A stretch of DNA of 11,893 bases from Methanosarcinales archaeon (GTDB taxonomy: Archaea; Halobacteriota; Methanosarcinia; Methanosarcinales; Methanogasteraceae). Position numbers and translations under genes: made by a program. The notes beneath the pieces are model-generated. The model was not told where the DNA came from. It ran no database searches and was given only the letters and a program-made list of their open reading frames with translations. The stretch spans positions 1-11,893 of the forward strand of contig DAOVGE010000170.1 of NCBI GenBank assembly GCA_030672605.1, written 5' to 3'. This document shows positions 1 to 6,088 of this stretch, in pieces. Within the stretch, counting starts at the first letter, position 1; each line of letters begins with the position of its first letter.

Positions 1-220
1 TTTCGAAATATTTCCTTGATTCATCTATTTTATCCATTCCTAGATAAATACCTCCAAATAACGTATAAAGATCGAATTTTTCTTCACTTCTTATTCCCAC
101 AAAAGCTTTATTACTTTCTTTTGCATGTTCCAGAGCCAGAGCCAGATCTCCACGTTTTAAATAGAAATTTCCAATACGTAGATGTGCCAATCCGACCCAG
201 CGCAGCGCGTTTCGATCATC
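1..220 (-). pseudogene. In-frame continuation of the HD-STAND gene: TPR repeats after the UGA, running off the window
   Basis: Directly after the UGA at 223-221 the same reading frame stays open for 73 codons to the window edge. It reads as TPR-type helices, for example WVGLAHLRIGNFYLKRGDLA followed by ALEHAKES, then YTLFGGIYLGMDKIDESRKY. No ATG lies in this frame (GATGAT after the stop is out of frame), apart from one deep inside the second repeat (MDKIDE), so it is unlikely to be a separate gene. STAND proteins usually end in long TPR arrays, so this is best read as the severed C-terminal sensor of the upstream gene. The likely cause is one base change to TGA (GGA or CGA would give a sensible residue) or a sequencing error. 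Read-through cannot be excluded. Confidence 0.7.
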
Positions 221-223
221 TCA
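221..223 (-). other. In-frame UGA interrupting the HD-STAND-TPR gene
   Basis: The codons run GGT AAG CAC TGA GAT GAT CGA on the minus strand, with TPR-like coding sequence on both sides in one frame. Other genes in the window end in TGA (response regulator, flippase, aroA, histidine kinase), so UGA is a normal stop here. A TPR helix is not a plausible site for selenocysteine. Confidence 0.75.
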
Positions 224-2323
224 GTGCTTACCAAAGGTCTTTATAGCATCCTTAAGCGGATATTCTATCTTGTTCCAAAAACCTTTATTTATAAAATCAT
301 TTGCATTATTAATAACGATCTCTGCTGACTTTTCATGTTCACCAGCTTTAATGTAATGATAACTTGCCTCCAATAAAGACTCTGGATTTGCATCCTTTGA
401 TGAATAGTATTCAGCAGCACTTTTATAGTAGTTTCTTAGTGTTTTTTTCTTTTTTACATCGTTTAAACAGTAATCCCTTATGATCTCATGTACATTGTAG
501 GTGTCTATACCAATTTCATTGACTAGGAATTTATTTATTAGACTATTAAGAACTTCATCGACATCTGTAAATTCATTAACAATATACAAAGCATCTACTG
601 TTTCGGGAATCCTATAAACTGCGATTATCGTTAATAGAAGTTTTTCGTTTGCCTCTAATGAATTATATACTTCGGTTTCTAAATAAGAGTGTGCATCTTC
701 TCGTGCTTCGAGCAGTTTTTCCAATAATGTTTCGGGCTTTGATTTTTGTGCAAGAATGCAAAAGAGGTTTAAATATTGAGGATGTCCGTGCAATCTATCG
801 TGAATTTCTCTTAAAGTGGTATCGTCAGCACTTTCGATTCCCCTGAGTCTAAACATCTCCTGAGTATCTTCATACTCTTCCCACGAATCTATTTTTATTT
901 TTGCAATCCGATTTTCTCCCACATCTACTACATTATAAAAAGCAGGTTCCTGTCTGGTAATGAGTACAATTTTAGAGGATTCAATGTAAAGTAGCTGTTT
1001 CATCAACGGATTTAATTCATCCTCCGCTTTGTGGTAATTATCGAAAAATATCACAAATCTGTTGTTTACTAATTCATTTTTTAATATATTTATTAAAACA
1101 TCAATATTATAATACCCAAAAGTCTCTATGTGATTAAGCAGCCTTGGTCTGCCATTATCCTTCAGGAATTCCGCCAGTCTCTGCATCACTGAACTGAGGG
1201 TACTAACTTCACTGAGATCCCCATACCAGTGGACACCATACTCGTCTTTTACCTCATCAGCAAATCTTGCAGCAACATACGTTTTCCCAATCCCAGCAAT
1301 CCCTTCAATTATTATAATATTTTTATCTAATGAACTTAATAACACAAGAAGTTCTGAATTTCTTCCTACGAAACTTTTTATTCGAGGTATTTCCATAGAG
1401 ACTTTAAGTTTTTGACCGAGATATATATCATAAATATATTCTGGAATTTCATCCAAATTCTCAGTGAAATGAATTTCCGGCAGATTTAATTGTAGATTTA
1501 GCCCATATTCTAATAAAATTCTATCTACGCTTTTAAGTGACTTCTCGATTGGTTTGAAGATTAATTCCGCCGTAATCTTTTTCCCACGTCCACGATCAGG
1601 GTATTGAGTCTGTATTTCCACGATTGTTTTTCTCATTCCATTAGATTCTTGATCCGATATGCCCACTCCACTTGTGTAATGATGTTTTAACCACTGCAAT
1701 CGTGAATAGTCAGGCATCTCCCCCTCTAAAATATCCATAAGTTTTTTCGGCGCTCTTTGGTAAGAGATATCCAATTCATCTGAAAATCTTAGTAATGCCG
1801 CCAACAGCCGCACTCTTATGCGTTCATTGTTGCCAACCAATTTATCGTTATAATCGTCAGTATCAAGTTTAACAACCCGATGCCCTTCACAAATCAATCT
1901 AACGTATTCCGACTCGACATGATCTAAGTTTAAATTATCAGCGTGTTCAATCACATATCCCCCACTTCTCAGATGGTGCTTATCTCTAATTAGATCCTCT
2001 TTTGCATACGGTTTCTTTTTCCGTGCACTGATCCCCTTTGCCTCATCCTCGCCTTCGGGATATGGAAGTATCATACCTACATCATGCAAATATACAGAAG
2101 CCAACAGATAAAAAATTTCAGGATTAGTTAGCCCCTTATCTGGGTCAATTCCGTCAACCAATCCATTAAGCATGGAGATTACTGCACGAGAATGCTTCAT
2201 TCCGTGGAGCGTATAATATGTATGATGAACTGTGTCCTTCTCCCACAGCGTTTCTGAATGCTCTTTGATAATATCAAGTCTTGATTTGTAGTTGGAACCT
2301 GCCAGAGCCGCTTCAAGATCCAT
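221..2323 (-). CDS. HD domain + STAND (NB-ARC-like) NTPase with start of TPR region, cut by in-frame UGA
   Basis: Predicted multidomain signal-sensing NTPase, 700 residues up to the first stop. Residues about 25-200 look like an HD phosphohydrolase-type domain: H44, the H80-D81 pair, H116-H117, EGH at 146-148, and the LLRFSDELDIS stretch at 177-187, typical of HD domains found with ATPases in conflict-type proteins. Residues about 318-480 form the P-loop module: FVGR at 318-321, Walker A GIAGIGKT at 341-348, Walker B FVIFFD at 423-428, and an ITR sensor-like site at 455-457. GHP at 513-515 resembles the GLPL position, and a winged-helix-like segment around VHEIIRDY (611-618) follows. From about 630 the chain is helical and TPR-like. 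The start ATG has a run of seven G eight bases upstream and an in-frame TAA just before it. The gene is clearly more A+T-rich than its neighbours, which suggests transfer. Frame and domains are seen directly; the substrate and a defence role are inference. Confidence 0.85.
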   Translation of the reverse strand: MDLEAALAGSNYKSRLDIIKEHSETLWEKDTVHHTYYTLHGMKHSRAVISMLNGLVDGIDPDKGLTNPEIFYLLASVYLHDVGMILPYPEGEDEAKGISARKKKPYAKEDLIRDKHHLRSGGYVIEHADNLNLDHVESEYVRLICEGHRVVKLDTDDYNDKLVGNNERIRVRLLAALLRFSDELDISYQRAPKKLMDILEGEMPDYSRLQWLKHHYTSGVGISDQESNGMRKTIVEIQTQYPDRGRGKKITAELIFKPIEKSLKSVDRILLEYGLNLQLNLPEIHFTENLDEIPEYIYDIYLGQKLKVSMEIPRIKSFVGRNSELLVLLSSLDKNIIIIEGIAGIGKTYVAARFADEVKDEYGVHWYGDLSEVSTLSSVMQRLAEFLKDNGRPRLLNHIETFGYYNIDVLINILKNELVNNRFVIFFDNYHKAEDELNPLMKQLLYIESSKIVLITRQEPAFYNVVDVGENRIAKIKIDSWEEYEDTQEMFRLRGIESADDTTLREIHDRLHGHPQYLNLFCILAQKSKPETLLEKLLEAREDAHSYLETEVYNSLEANEKLLLTIIAVYRIPETVDALYIVNEFTDVDEVLNSLINKFLVNEIGIDTYNVHEIIRDYCLNDVKKKKTLRNYYKSAAEYYSSKDANPESLLEASYHYIKAGEHEKSAEIVINNANDFINKGFWNKIEYPLKDAIKTFGKH

Positions 2324-2404
2324 TTACACAACCCCCCCTGTACAGCAATCTGCCAATAGCGAAACCGCGCACCAACCAAAACAGGCATCGTATTGTTCCA
2401 TACA

Positions 2405-2605
2405 TCATGATAGCCCTTCAGAATTATTAACCATTTTGCAATCGCCAGAATACGCACCCCAACCCATATATTCCGCGTTGATCCGCGCATACTTCGCTGT
2501 TGGATCGCAGCTTTCCCTTAATATCCACAACGAGCCGTCTTCTCGCGATAACTCCTGATCCTTTATGCGCGCATCTGGCAGCGCGCAAATCCGCCCTTTC
2601 ACCAA
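2405..2605 (-). CDS. Possible small ORF just downstream of the IMPase gene
   Basis: A 66-codon frame begins with GTG only 9 bases after the IMPase stop, in the same direction, with a GGTTTGGTG stretch around its start. The product is polar with several aromatic residues (for example the run NAEYMGWGAYSGD) and I do not recognise it. The tight spacing would suit translational coupling, but two other open frames overlap the region and no domain is visible. It may equally be a chance frame or a decayed gene. The rest of the 2324-2614 stretch shows nothing else I can name. Confidence 0.22.
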   Translation of the reverse strand: MVKGRICALPDARIKDQELSREDGSLWILRESCDPTAKYARINAEYMGWGAYSGDCKMVNNSEGLS

Positions 2606-2614
2606 ACCAAAAAG

Positions 2615-3430
2615 TCATTCCCCGAATGTCAGGTCCAGTAGCCGCTTGTGAACGAGTCCGTTGGATGCGAGCATGTTCACCCGCGATGTGATCGAGAGTT
2701 CGCCATGAAGTGGCATGCCAGTGGCGTCGGTGACAATTCCGCCGGATTCCTCGATTATGAGCTTTCCTGCGGCGATATCAATCACCCTCAGAGACCTGCG
2801 GAAGTCAACAAAGGCATCCAGAACGCCTGCCGCAACATAGCAGAGTTCCAGTGACGAACTCCCCAGAACCCGTATCCTCCGCACGGTTTTACCGAGATCA
2901 GCTATTTTTGTTGAGTCTGTACGGTATGCATAAGCAGTCACACTCAGTCTCTGCAAATCATCGTTTGTTGATACGCTGATTCTCTTGTTATTGCGGTATG
3001 CACCTTTTCCAACCTCTGCATGGTAAACCTCGCCTGAATGTAGATTCTGCACGAACCCGCTTGTGATATCGGAAAGATCACAATCTCCGACTGCAATGGA
3101 GACCGAATAGAACGGGATGCCAGCAACCGCGTTGAATGTTCCGTCGAGTGGATCCAGAACGAGCGTAAACTCGATGTCCCTGTCATCGACATCCTTCCGC
3201 GCCCCGTGAATCAGTTTCTCGCCGCATTCCTCGCTTACGAGCAAGATCTTTCGCCCGTCGTCAATCAAAACATCGAGTGCGGCATTCTCTGCCACCTCAT
3301 CGATCTTCTTCGTGGGAGTGCCATCGGCACCTATGTACAGTTCCTCCCCGGACTCCGGTGTGCCGATCACGGGCGCGATCGCATCAGTGATTGCAGAAGA
3401 GATATCTTCGCAGAGTGTCAGCATGTCCAT
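2615..3430 (-). CDS. Archaeal inositol-1-monophosphatase / fructose-1,6-bisphosphatase family protein
   Basis: A 271-residue cytosolic Mg-dependent sugar phosphatase of the archaeal IMPase/class IV FBPase family, which removes phosphate from inositol-1-phosphate and usually also from fructose-1,6-bisphosphate (gluconeogenesis, inositol lipid or solute synthesis). Metal-binding motifs are complete: E67-E68 in LLVSEE, DPLDGT at 93-98 with D93 and D96, and D218 in RVIDIAAGKLIIEESGG. GSSSLE around 190-195 is the usual substrate-side loop. Length is normal. Start choice: a frame-open TTG lies at 3436, but a TATA box (TTTTTTATAT, 3461-3452) is centred about 26 bases before the ATG at 3430, so a leaderless start there fits best; a second ATG follows at 3424. 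It lies 69 bases downstream of the CbiG-domain gene. Family is certain; the split between IMPase and FBPase activity is not decidable from the sequence. Confidence 0.92.
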   Translation of the reverse strand: MDMLTLCEDISSAITDAIAPVIGTPESGEELYIGADGTPTKKIDEVAENAALDVLIDDGRKILLVSEECGEKLIHGARKDVDDRDIEFTLVLDPLDGTFNAVAGIPFYSVSIAVGDCDLSDITSGFVQNLHSGEVYHAEVGKGAYRNNKRISVSTNDDLQRLSVTAYAYRTDSTKIADLGKTVRRIRVLGSSSLELCYVAAGVLDAFVDFRRSLRVIDIAAGKLIIEESGGIVTDATGMPLHGELSITSRVNMLASNGLVHKRLLDLTFGE

Positions 3431-3451
3431 ATTCAATGATGCGGCTCATGG

Positions 3452-3461
3452 ATATAAAAAA
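3452..3461 (-). promoter_or_regulatory. TATA box of the IMPase/FBPase gene
   Basis: TTTTTTATAT read on the minus strand. Its centre is about 26 bases upstream of the ATG at 3430, the expected distance from an archaeal TATA box to the transcription start, implying a leaderless mRNA. It sits in the short gap after the CbiG-domain gene, so the phosphatase can be transcribed on its own. Confidence 0.5.
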
Positions 3462-3499
3462 GGCGCGATTCACTAGCCAGGTGATTCGGGATCGCCGTG

Positions 3500-3874
3500 T
3501 CACCGTGCAATTGCGATTGTGACCCGCCCGTAGCTCCTCTTTTCCAGTATCAATTCCTTCTCGTTGGAGAGCGCGAGTGCAGATGGTTCTGCCACGCCAA
3601 CGAGACCGAATCTGCTCGCCTCCGACGGTGATCTCGGCGTGCATGCGTTGATCGTTTCATCGTCCAGGAACGCAATCTCACGTCCCAGCGAACGTATCGC
3701 ATCGATAATCCCGAGTTCGTCCTTTTTGAGCCGCGATGACGCAAACATCCGCACAGAATCGAGATTGAGCCCAGAATCGCGCAGTGCGCATTCGACTGCA
3801 GCGCAAACTTCCTGAGCGGTCACACCGCGCCTTGCCCCGATTCCAACGATTACACTCATGTCTCGGTTAGTCAT
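3500..3874 (-). CDS. Stand-alone CbiG C-terminal domain protein (cobalamin biosynthesis)
   Basis: A 124-residue protein matching the C-terminal domain of CbiG, the cobalt-precorrin-5A hydrolase of the anaerobic B12 pathway. Visible family features are the N-terminal strand and loop VIVGIGARRG at 8-17, AS..KKDE.G in the middle, a SEASRFGLVGVAEPSAL run near residue 90, and the closing VTIAIAR strand. Full CbiG is about 300 residues or more with separate N-terminal and middle domains; those are absent and no frame upstream encodes them. It may partner with an N-terminal half encoded elsewhere. A GTG at 3886 would add four residues, but a TATA-like element centred near 3900 puts transcription at the ATG at 3874. 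Domain assignment is firm; the exact enzymatic role of the lone domain is inference. Confidence 0.85.
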   Translation of the reverse strand: MTNRDMSVIVGIGARRGVTAQEVCAAVECALRDSGLNLDSVRMFASSRLKKDELGIIDAIRSLGREIAFLDDETINACTPRSPSEASRFGLVGVAEPSALALSNEKELILEKRSYGRVTIAIAR

Positions 3875-3894
3875 CGGCGCCTTCACATAGCTTG

Positions 3895-3904
3895 CTTATG
3901 TATG
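3895..3904 (-). promoter_or_regulatory. TATA-like element of the CbiG-domain gene
   Basis: CATACATAAG on the minus strand, centred about 26 bases before the ATG at 3874, suggesting a leaderless transcript as for the next gene. The match to an ideal TATA box is only moderate. Confidence 0.35.
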
Positions 3905-3910
3905 CGCTTT

Positions 3911-3953
3911 AGGTACGTGTTTAGCTAAGTGCTCACCGAAAAATAAAGTAGCA
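3911..3953. repeat. Dispersed repeat, copy 1 (also near 7383 and 11580)
   Basis: The left part, AGGTACGTGTTTAGCTAAG (3911-3929), recurs at 7383-7401 with 17 of 19 bases identical. The right part, GAAAAATAAAGTAGCA (3938-3953), recurs exactly at 11597-11612. All copies lie in gene-free DNA. They look like pieces of one short dispersed element. Confidence 0.5.
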
Positions 3954-3984
3954 AAGTTATCTGATGGCACTTCACATCCCTGAC

Positions 3985-4070
3985 ATTCGTGTGATTCGCT
4001 TATTCGTGCCATTCGTGATCCCTTCTGCCGATTTTATCACGAATTTTACGAATGGACGAATGACACGAAT
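3985..4070. repeat. Imperfect palindromic repeat built from ATTCGTG units
   Basis: Two 35-base arms (3985-4019 and 4036-4070) are inverted complements at 28 of 35 positions by hand alignment, around a 16-base centre. Each arm is four ATTCG-type units spaced 8-9 bases apart, so the element is both an inverted and a short tandem repeat. From general knowledge, very similar ATTCGTG/CACGAAT palindromes occur between genes in many unrelated bacteria and archaea. No coding sequence is seen. Confidence 0.75.
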
Positions 4071-4095
4071 TTAACAGGTTATTTTTGGCAATCCC

Positions 4096-4190
4096 ACCAC
4101 AAGATTACACGGATTTCCACGAGAAAGTGCGAGGGGGCAAGATATAATGGACTACCACCTTCTTGTGTTAATCTCGTAAAATCTCGTGGT
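4096..4190. repeat. Second imperfect palindromic repeat, CACGAGATT-type
   Basis: Arms 4096-4124 and 4161-4190 are inverted complements at about 23 of 30 aligned positions with a 36-base spacer. Units of the form CACAAGATTA / CACGGATTTC / CACGAGA recur about every 10 bases. It lies 25 bases after the first palindrome and belongs to a different sequence family with the same design. Together they fill most of the gene-free 3875-4255 stretch. Confidence 0.65.
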
Positions 4191-4255
4191 TTTTTTCACC
4201 TCTGCCAAACACATACCGCTTTAGCTTTAATGCGTGCACACCATAATACACGCGC

Positions 4256-4768
4256 TCACGCACTCGCCCTGCGCAGCAGTGCACGTATCCGCGTCTTCAG
4301 TTCCAAGAGATCGAACGGTTTTGTCACATAATCATCGGCACCGATCTCGATACCAAGCACCTTGTCCTTGATCTCGCCCTTTGCACTGAGCATGATGATC
4401 GGGATGTGCCGCGTCAGCGGATCCTCCTTCAGCTTCATGCAGACCTCATAACCATTCATCTTCGGCAGCATCAGATCGAGAAGAACCAGATCGGGCGTAT
4501 CAGTCTGCACCTTTTCGATCGCTTCGGCACCATCGACTGCTTCGATTGTTACGTAGTTGTCTGCCTCAAGCGCACGGGTCAGCGGGATCAAGGTATCGGG
4601 TTCATCATCGACGACCAGTATCTTGGTTCTGGTGTCGGCAAGCCGATCGAGCCGCTCTCTAACCTCTTCCTGCGTGATTCCGAGTTTTTCGGAAATCGTT
4701 GCGTCCGGAGTCATGTCATCCTGCTCCAGCATCGCGAGAATCTCTTTATCGATGTCATCGAGTTTCAT
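4256..4768 (-). CDS. Response regulator: N-terminal helix-turn-helix + receiver domain
   Basis: A 170-residue cytosolic two-component response regulator. Residues 1-44 resemble an Lrp/AsnC-type helix-turn-helix (LDDIDKEILAMLEQD, then ISEKLGITQEEVRERLDRL). Residues 48-165 are a receiver domain with the full catalytic set: D54-D55, phospho-acceptor D98 in LLDLMLP, S128 in IIMLSAKG, K150 in DDYVTKPF. The order is the reverse of OmpR-type regulators, and there is no C-terminal output domain. The ATG at 4768 is chosen over the GTG at 4777 because AGGTGA ends five bases before it. It is divergent from the membrane protein gene at 4925, with 156 bases between. Its kinase partner is not shown; the PAS kinase at 9144 is a candidate only. 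Confidence 0.9.
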   Translation of the reverse strand: MKLDDIDKEILAMLEQDDMTPDATISEKLGITQEEVRERLDRLADTRTKILVVDDEPDTLIPLTRALEADNYVTIEAVDGAEAIEKVQTDTPDLVLLDLMLPKMNGYEVCMKLKEDPLTRHIPIIMLSAKGEIKDKVLGIEIGADDYVTKPFDLLELKTRIRALLRRASA

Positions 4769-4883
4769 CCGTGTCACCTACACCATTTCAGTTATTACCT
4801 CTGTGTCTAATGCACGTAAAAGCATTTGGGTGCGTGCAACTGCAGACGACTTCCTGCCAGGATGCCCGCGCCTGACACAAAGA

Positions 4884-4891
4884 TTTATTTA
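4884..4891 (+). promoter_or_regulatory. TATA box of the membrane DUF835-like gene
   Basis: TTTATTTA, placing transcription start near 4911-4913, with a short leader that carries GGAGTGG (4914-4920) four bases before the ATG at 4925. Confidence 0.45.
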
Positions 4892-4924
4892 GTATCGCAG
4901 TATTATTATCTATGGAGTGGTTTG

Positions 4925-5935
4925 ATGGACACAACGTATCTGCTATTCAGCGTCTTTATTGGAATCTCGCTCATCGCAGGATTTGCCGCCATGTTCCTCT
5001 GGGTCATGGTGCATCAGAACGTGCAGAAGGGATCTGTTGCGTGGCTGCTGCTCGCGCTCACAGCCGTGTTCCAGATCACAACATCAATCTTCCTCATGAT
5101 TGCGAGCATGTATTCCGGGATCGAAGATGCGACAGATGCAATGATCATGTTTCTTGCATTTTGGAGCGTTGTTTACACATGCACCTTCGCAGGCGCCGGA
5201 TTTTTGATATACCGGGCGTTTAGAACCATTCCAAAGGAGCATATCGGTGAGTACCTCATGGAAGGAATGGTCTGGTCGGTTCCCGAGGCTGACGAGGTGA
5301 GCCGCCTCTTTGGCAGGTCTGTTTTGATCGAGTACACTCCTGAGAGCAGATACGAGGATGCGGTGATCGAGGTCACGCTCAGAATCTTCGGCGAATGCAG
5401 GAATGTGGTGCTGATCTCAAACGAGCCAAGGATATCGGAGTACAAAGGCAAATTACATGATTTAATCGATATCGGCGCAATGAAATTTATAGAGATCTCA
5501 TCCACGGCAGAAGAGATCACAGATAGCGATGGTGTGGTCACTCTGCCACTGGATCAGATCGAACAATTCTCGGATATGTTTGAACAACTCCCTGAGGGGA
5601 TGTGGGTCATATTCGAGCCCATAAGCCATCTTATTTCTGAACACGGTCTCGACAAAGCGTATGATGCCATCTCGAAGTCTGTTGAGATGTTTTCGCACAA
5701 ACAATTCAATGTAATTGCGCTGATCAACAAAGATGCGCATGAAAAGAGCGTGATAAGCAAATTCGAAGGGCTGTTCCTCAACCAGGCGCTTCTCACAACA
5801 GATAAGATCCGGGTGCAGAAGGGTCGAAAGGAGGAGTACGTCCGGATGATGGTCGGGGACAACTTCTTTATCCACGATGACCGGGAACCTGATCATGAGC
5901 CAAATCAGAAGCCCGATCCGGATCCGGATCAGTAG
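4925..5935 (+). CDS. Three-helix membrane protein with DUF835/KaiC-like cytosolic domain
   Basis: A 336-residue protein. Three hydrophobic helices lie at about 5-29, 37-61 and 72-97, then a soluble domain at 125-300 with alternating strands and helices: SVLIEYTPES (132-141), NVVLISNEPR (160-169), a Walker B-like strand MWVIFEP (226-232), NVIALIN (262-268). This resembles the DUF835 or RecA/KaiC-like folds of archaeal signalling proteins, but there is no P-loop, so ATP hydrolysis is unlikely. The tail (319-336) is a low-complexity run of Asp, Pro and Glu residues. The frame is open further upstream to 4826, but the ATG at 4925 has a ribosome site and a TATA box and begins just before the first helix. 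The divergent response regulator next door suggests a membrane-sited sensory or scaffold role; this is inference. Confidence 0.78.
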   Translation: MDTTYLLFSVFIGISLIAGFAAMFLWVMVHQNVQKGSVAWLLLALTAVFQITTSIFLMIASMYSGIEDATDAMIMFLAFWSVVYTCTFAGAGFLIYRAFRTIPKEHIGEYLMEGMVWSVPEADEVSRLFGRSVLIEYTPESRYEDAVIEVTLRIFGECRNVVLISNEPRISEYKGKLHDLIDIGAMKFIEISSTAEEITDSDGVVTLPLDQIEQFSDMFEQLPEGMWVIFEPISHLISEHGLDKAYDAISKSVEMFSHKQFNVIALINKDAHEKSVISKFEGLFLNQALLTTDKIRVQKGRKEEYVRMMVGDNFFIHDDREPDHEPNQKPDPDPDQ

Positions 5936-6033
5936 GTGGGGCATTGAAGCGGGGTGTTGCGACGTCGCTTGTCCATACTGATTGTGGTGTTGCGATGCTG
6001 CGGGCGATTATTATGGGGTGTGAGTATGTGTGA
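5936..6033 (+). pseudogene. Probable remnant of a flippase gene 3' region
   Basis: The frame from 5938 reads GALKRGVATSLV, close to EALKRGVVKSLV of the intact flippase downstream. Over 5941-5972 the DNA matches 6954-6985 at 26 of 32 positions, and four of the six differences are synonymous, which points to shared coding ancestry. In the same frame GVAMLRAIIMG (5986-6018) resembles GVDVLRAMVVA of the flippase (CTGCGGGCGAT is shared), with 27 codons missing between the two blocks, and a TGA follows at 6031. It shares the G/T-rich composition of the flippase 3' half. It is best read as debris of a second copy or an earlier rearrangement. It is short, so chance cannot be fully excluded. Confidence 0.5.
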
Positions 6034-6088
6034 GTGTATATGAGCGTGAGTGCGTGTGGGTTGCCAGGAGTGTGGTTGGGGGACTTGC

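Noticed and set aside
221..223. UGA read as selenocysteine or as a reassigned codon
   Set aside because: TPR helices are not redox sites, and UGA ends several intact genes in the window. No hairpin was searched for beyond the window edge, so the rejection is on context.
16..246. 76-codon plus-strand frame at the left edge
   Set aside because: It is antisense to the TPR continuation of the HD-STAND gene, whose translation is far more protein-like.
3985..4190. CRISPR array
   Set aside because: The repeated units are only 7-10 bases with no unique spacers of regular length, and the arms are inverted rather than directly repeated.
4826..4924. 33-residue N-terminal extension of the membrane DUF835-like protein
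   Set aside because: It spans the predicted TATA box and leader; the ATG at 4925 has a good ribosome site and starts directly before the first membrane helix.
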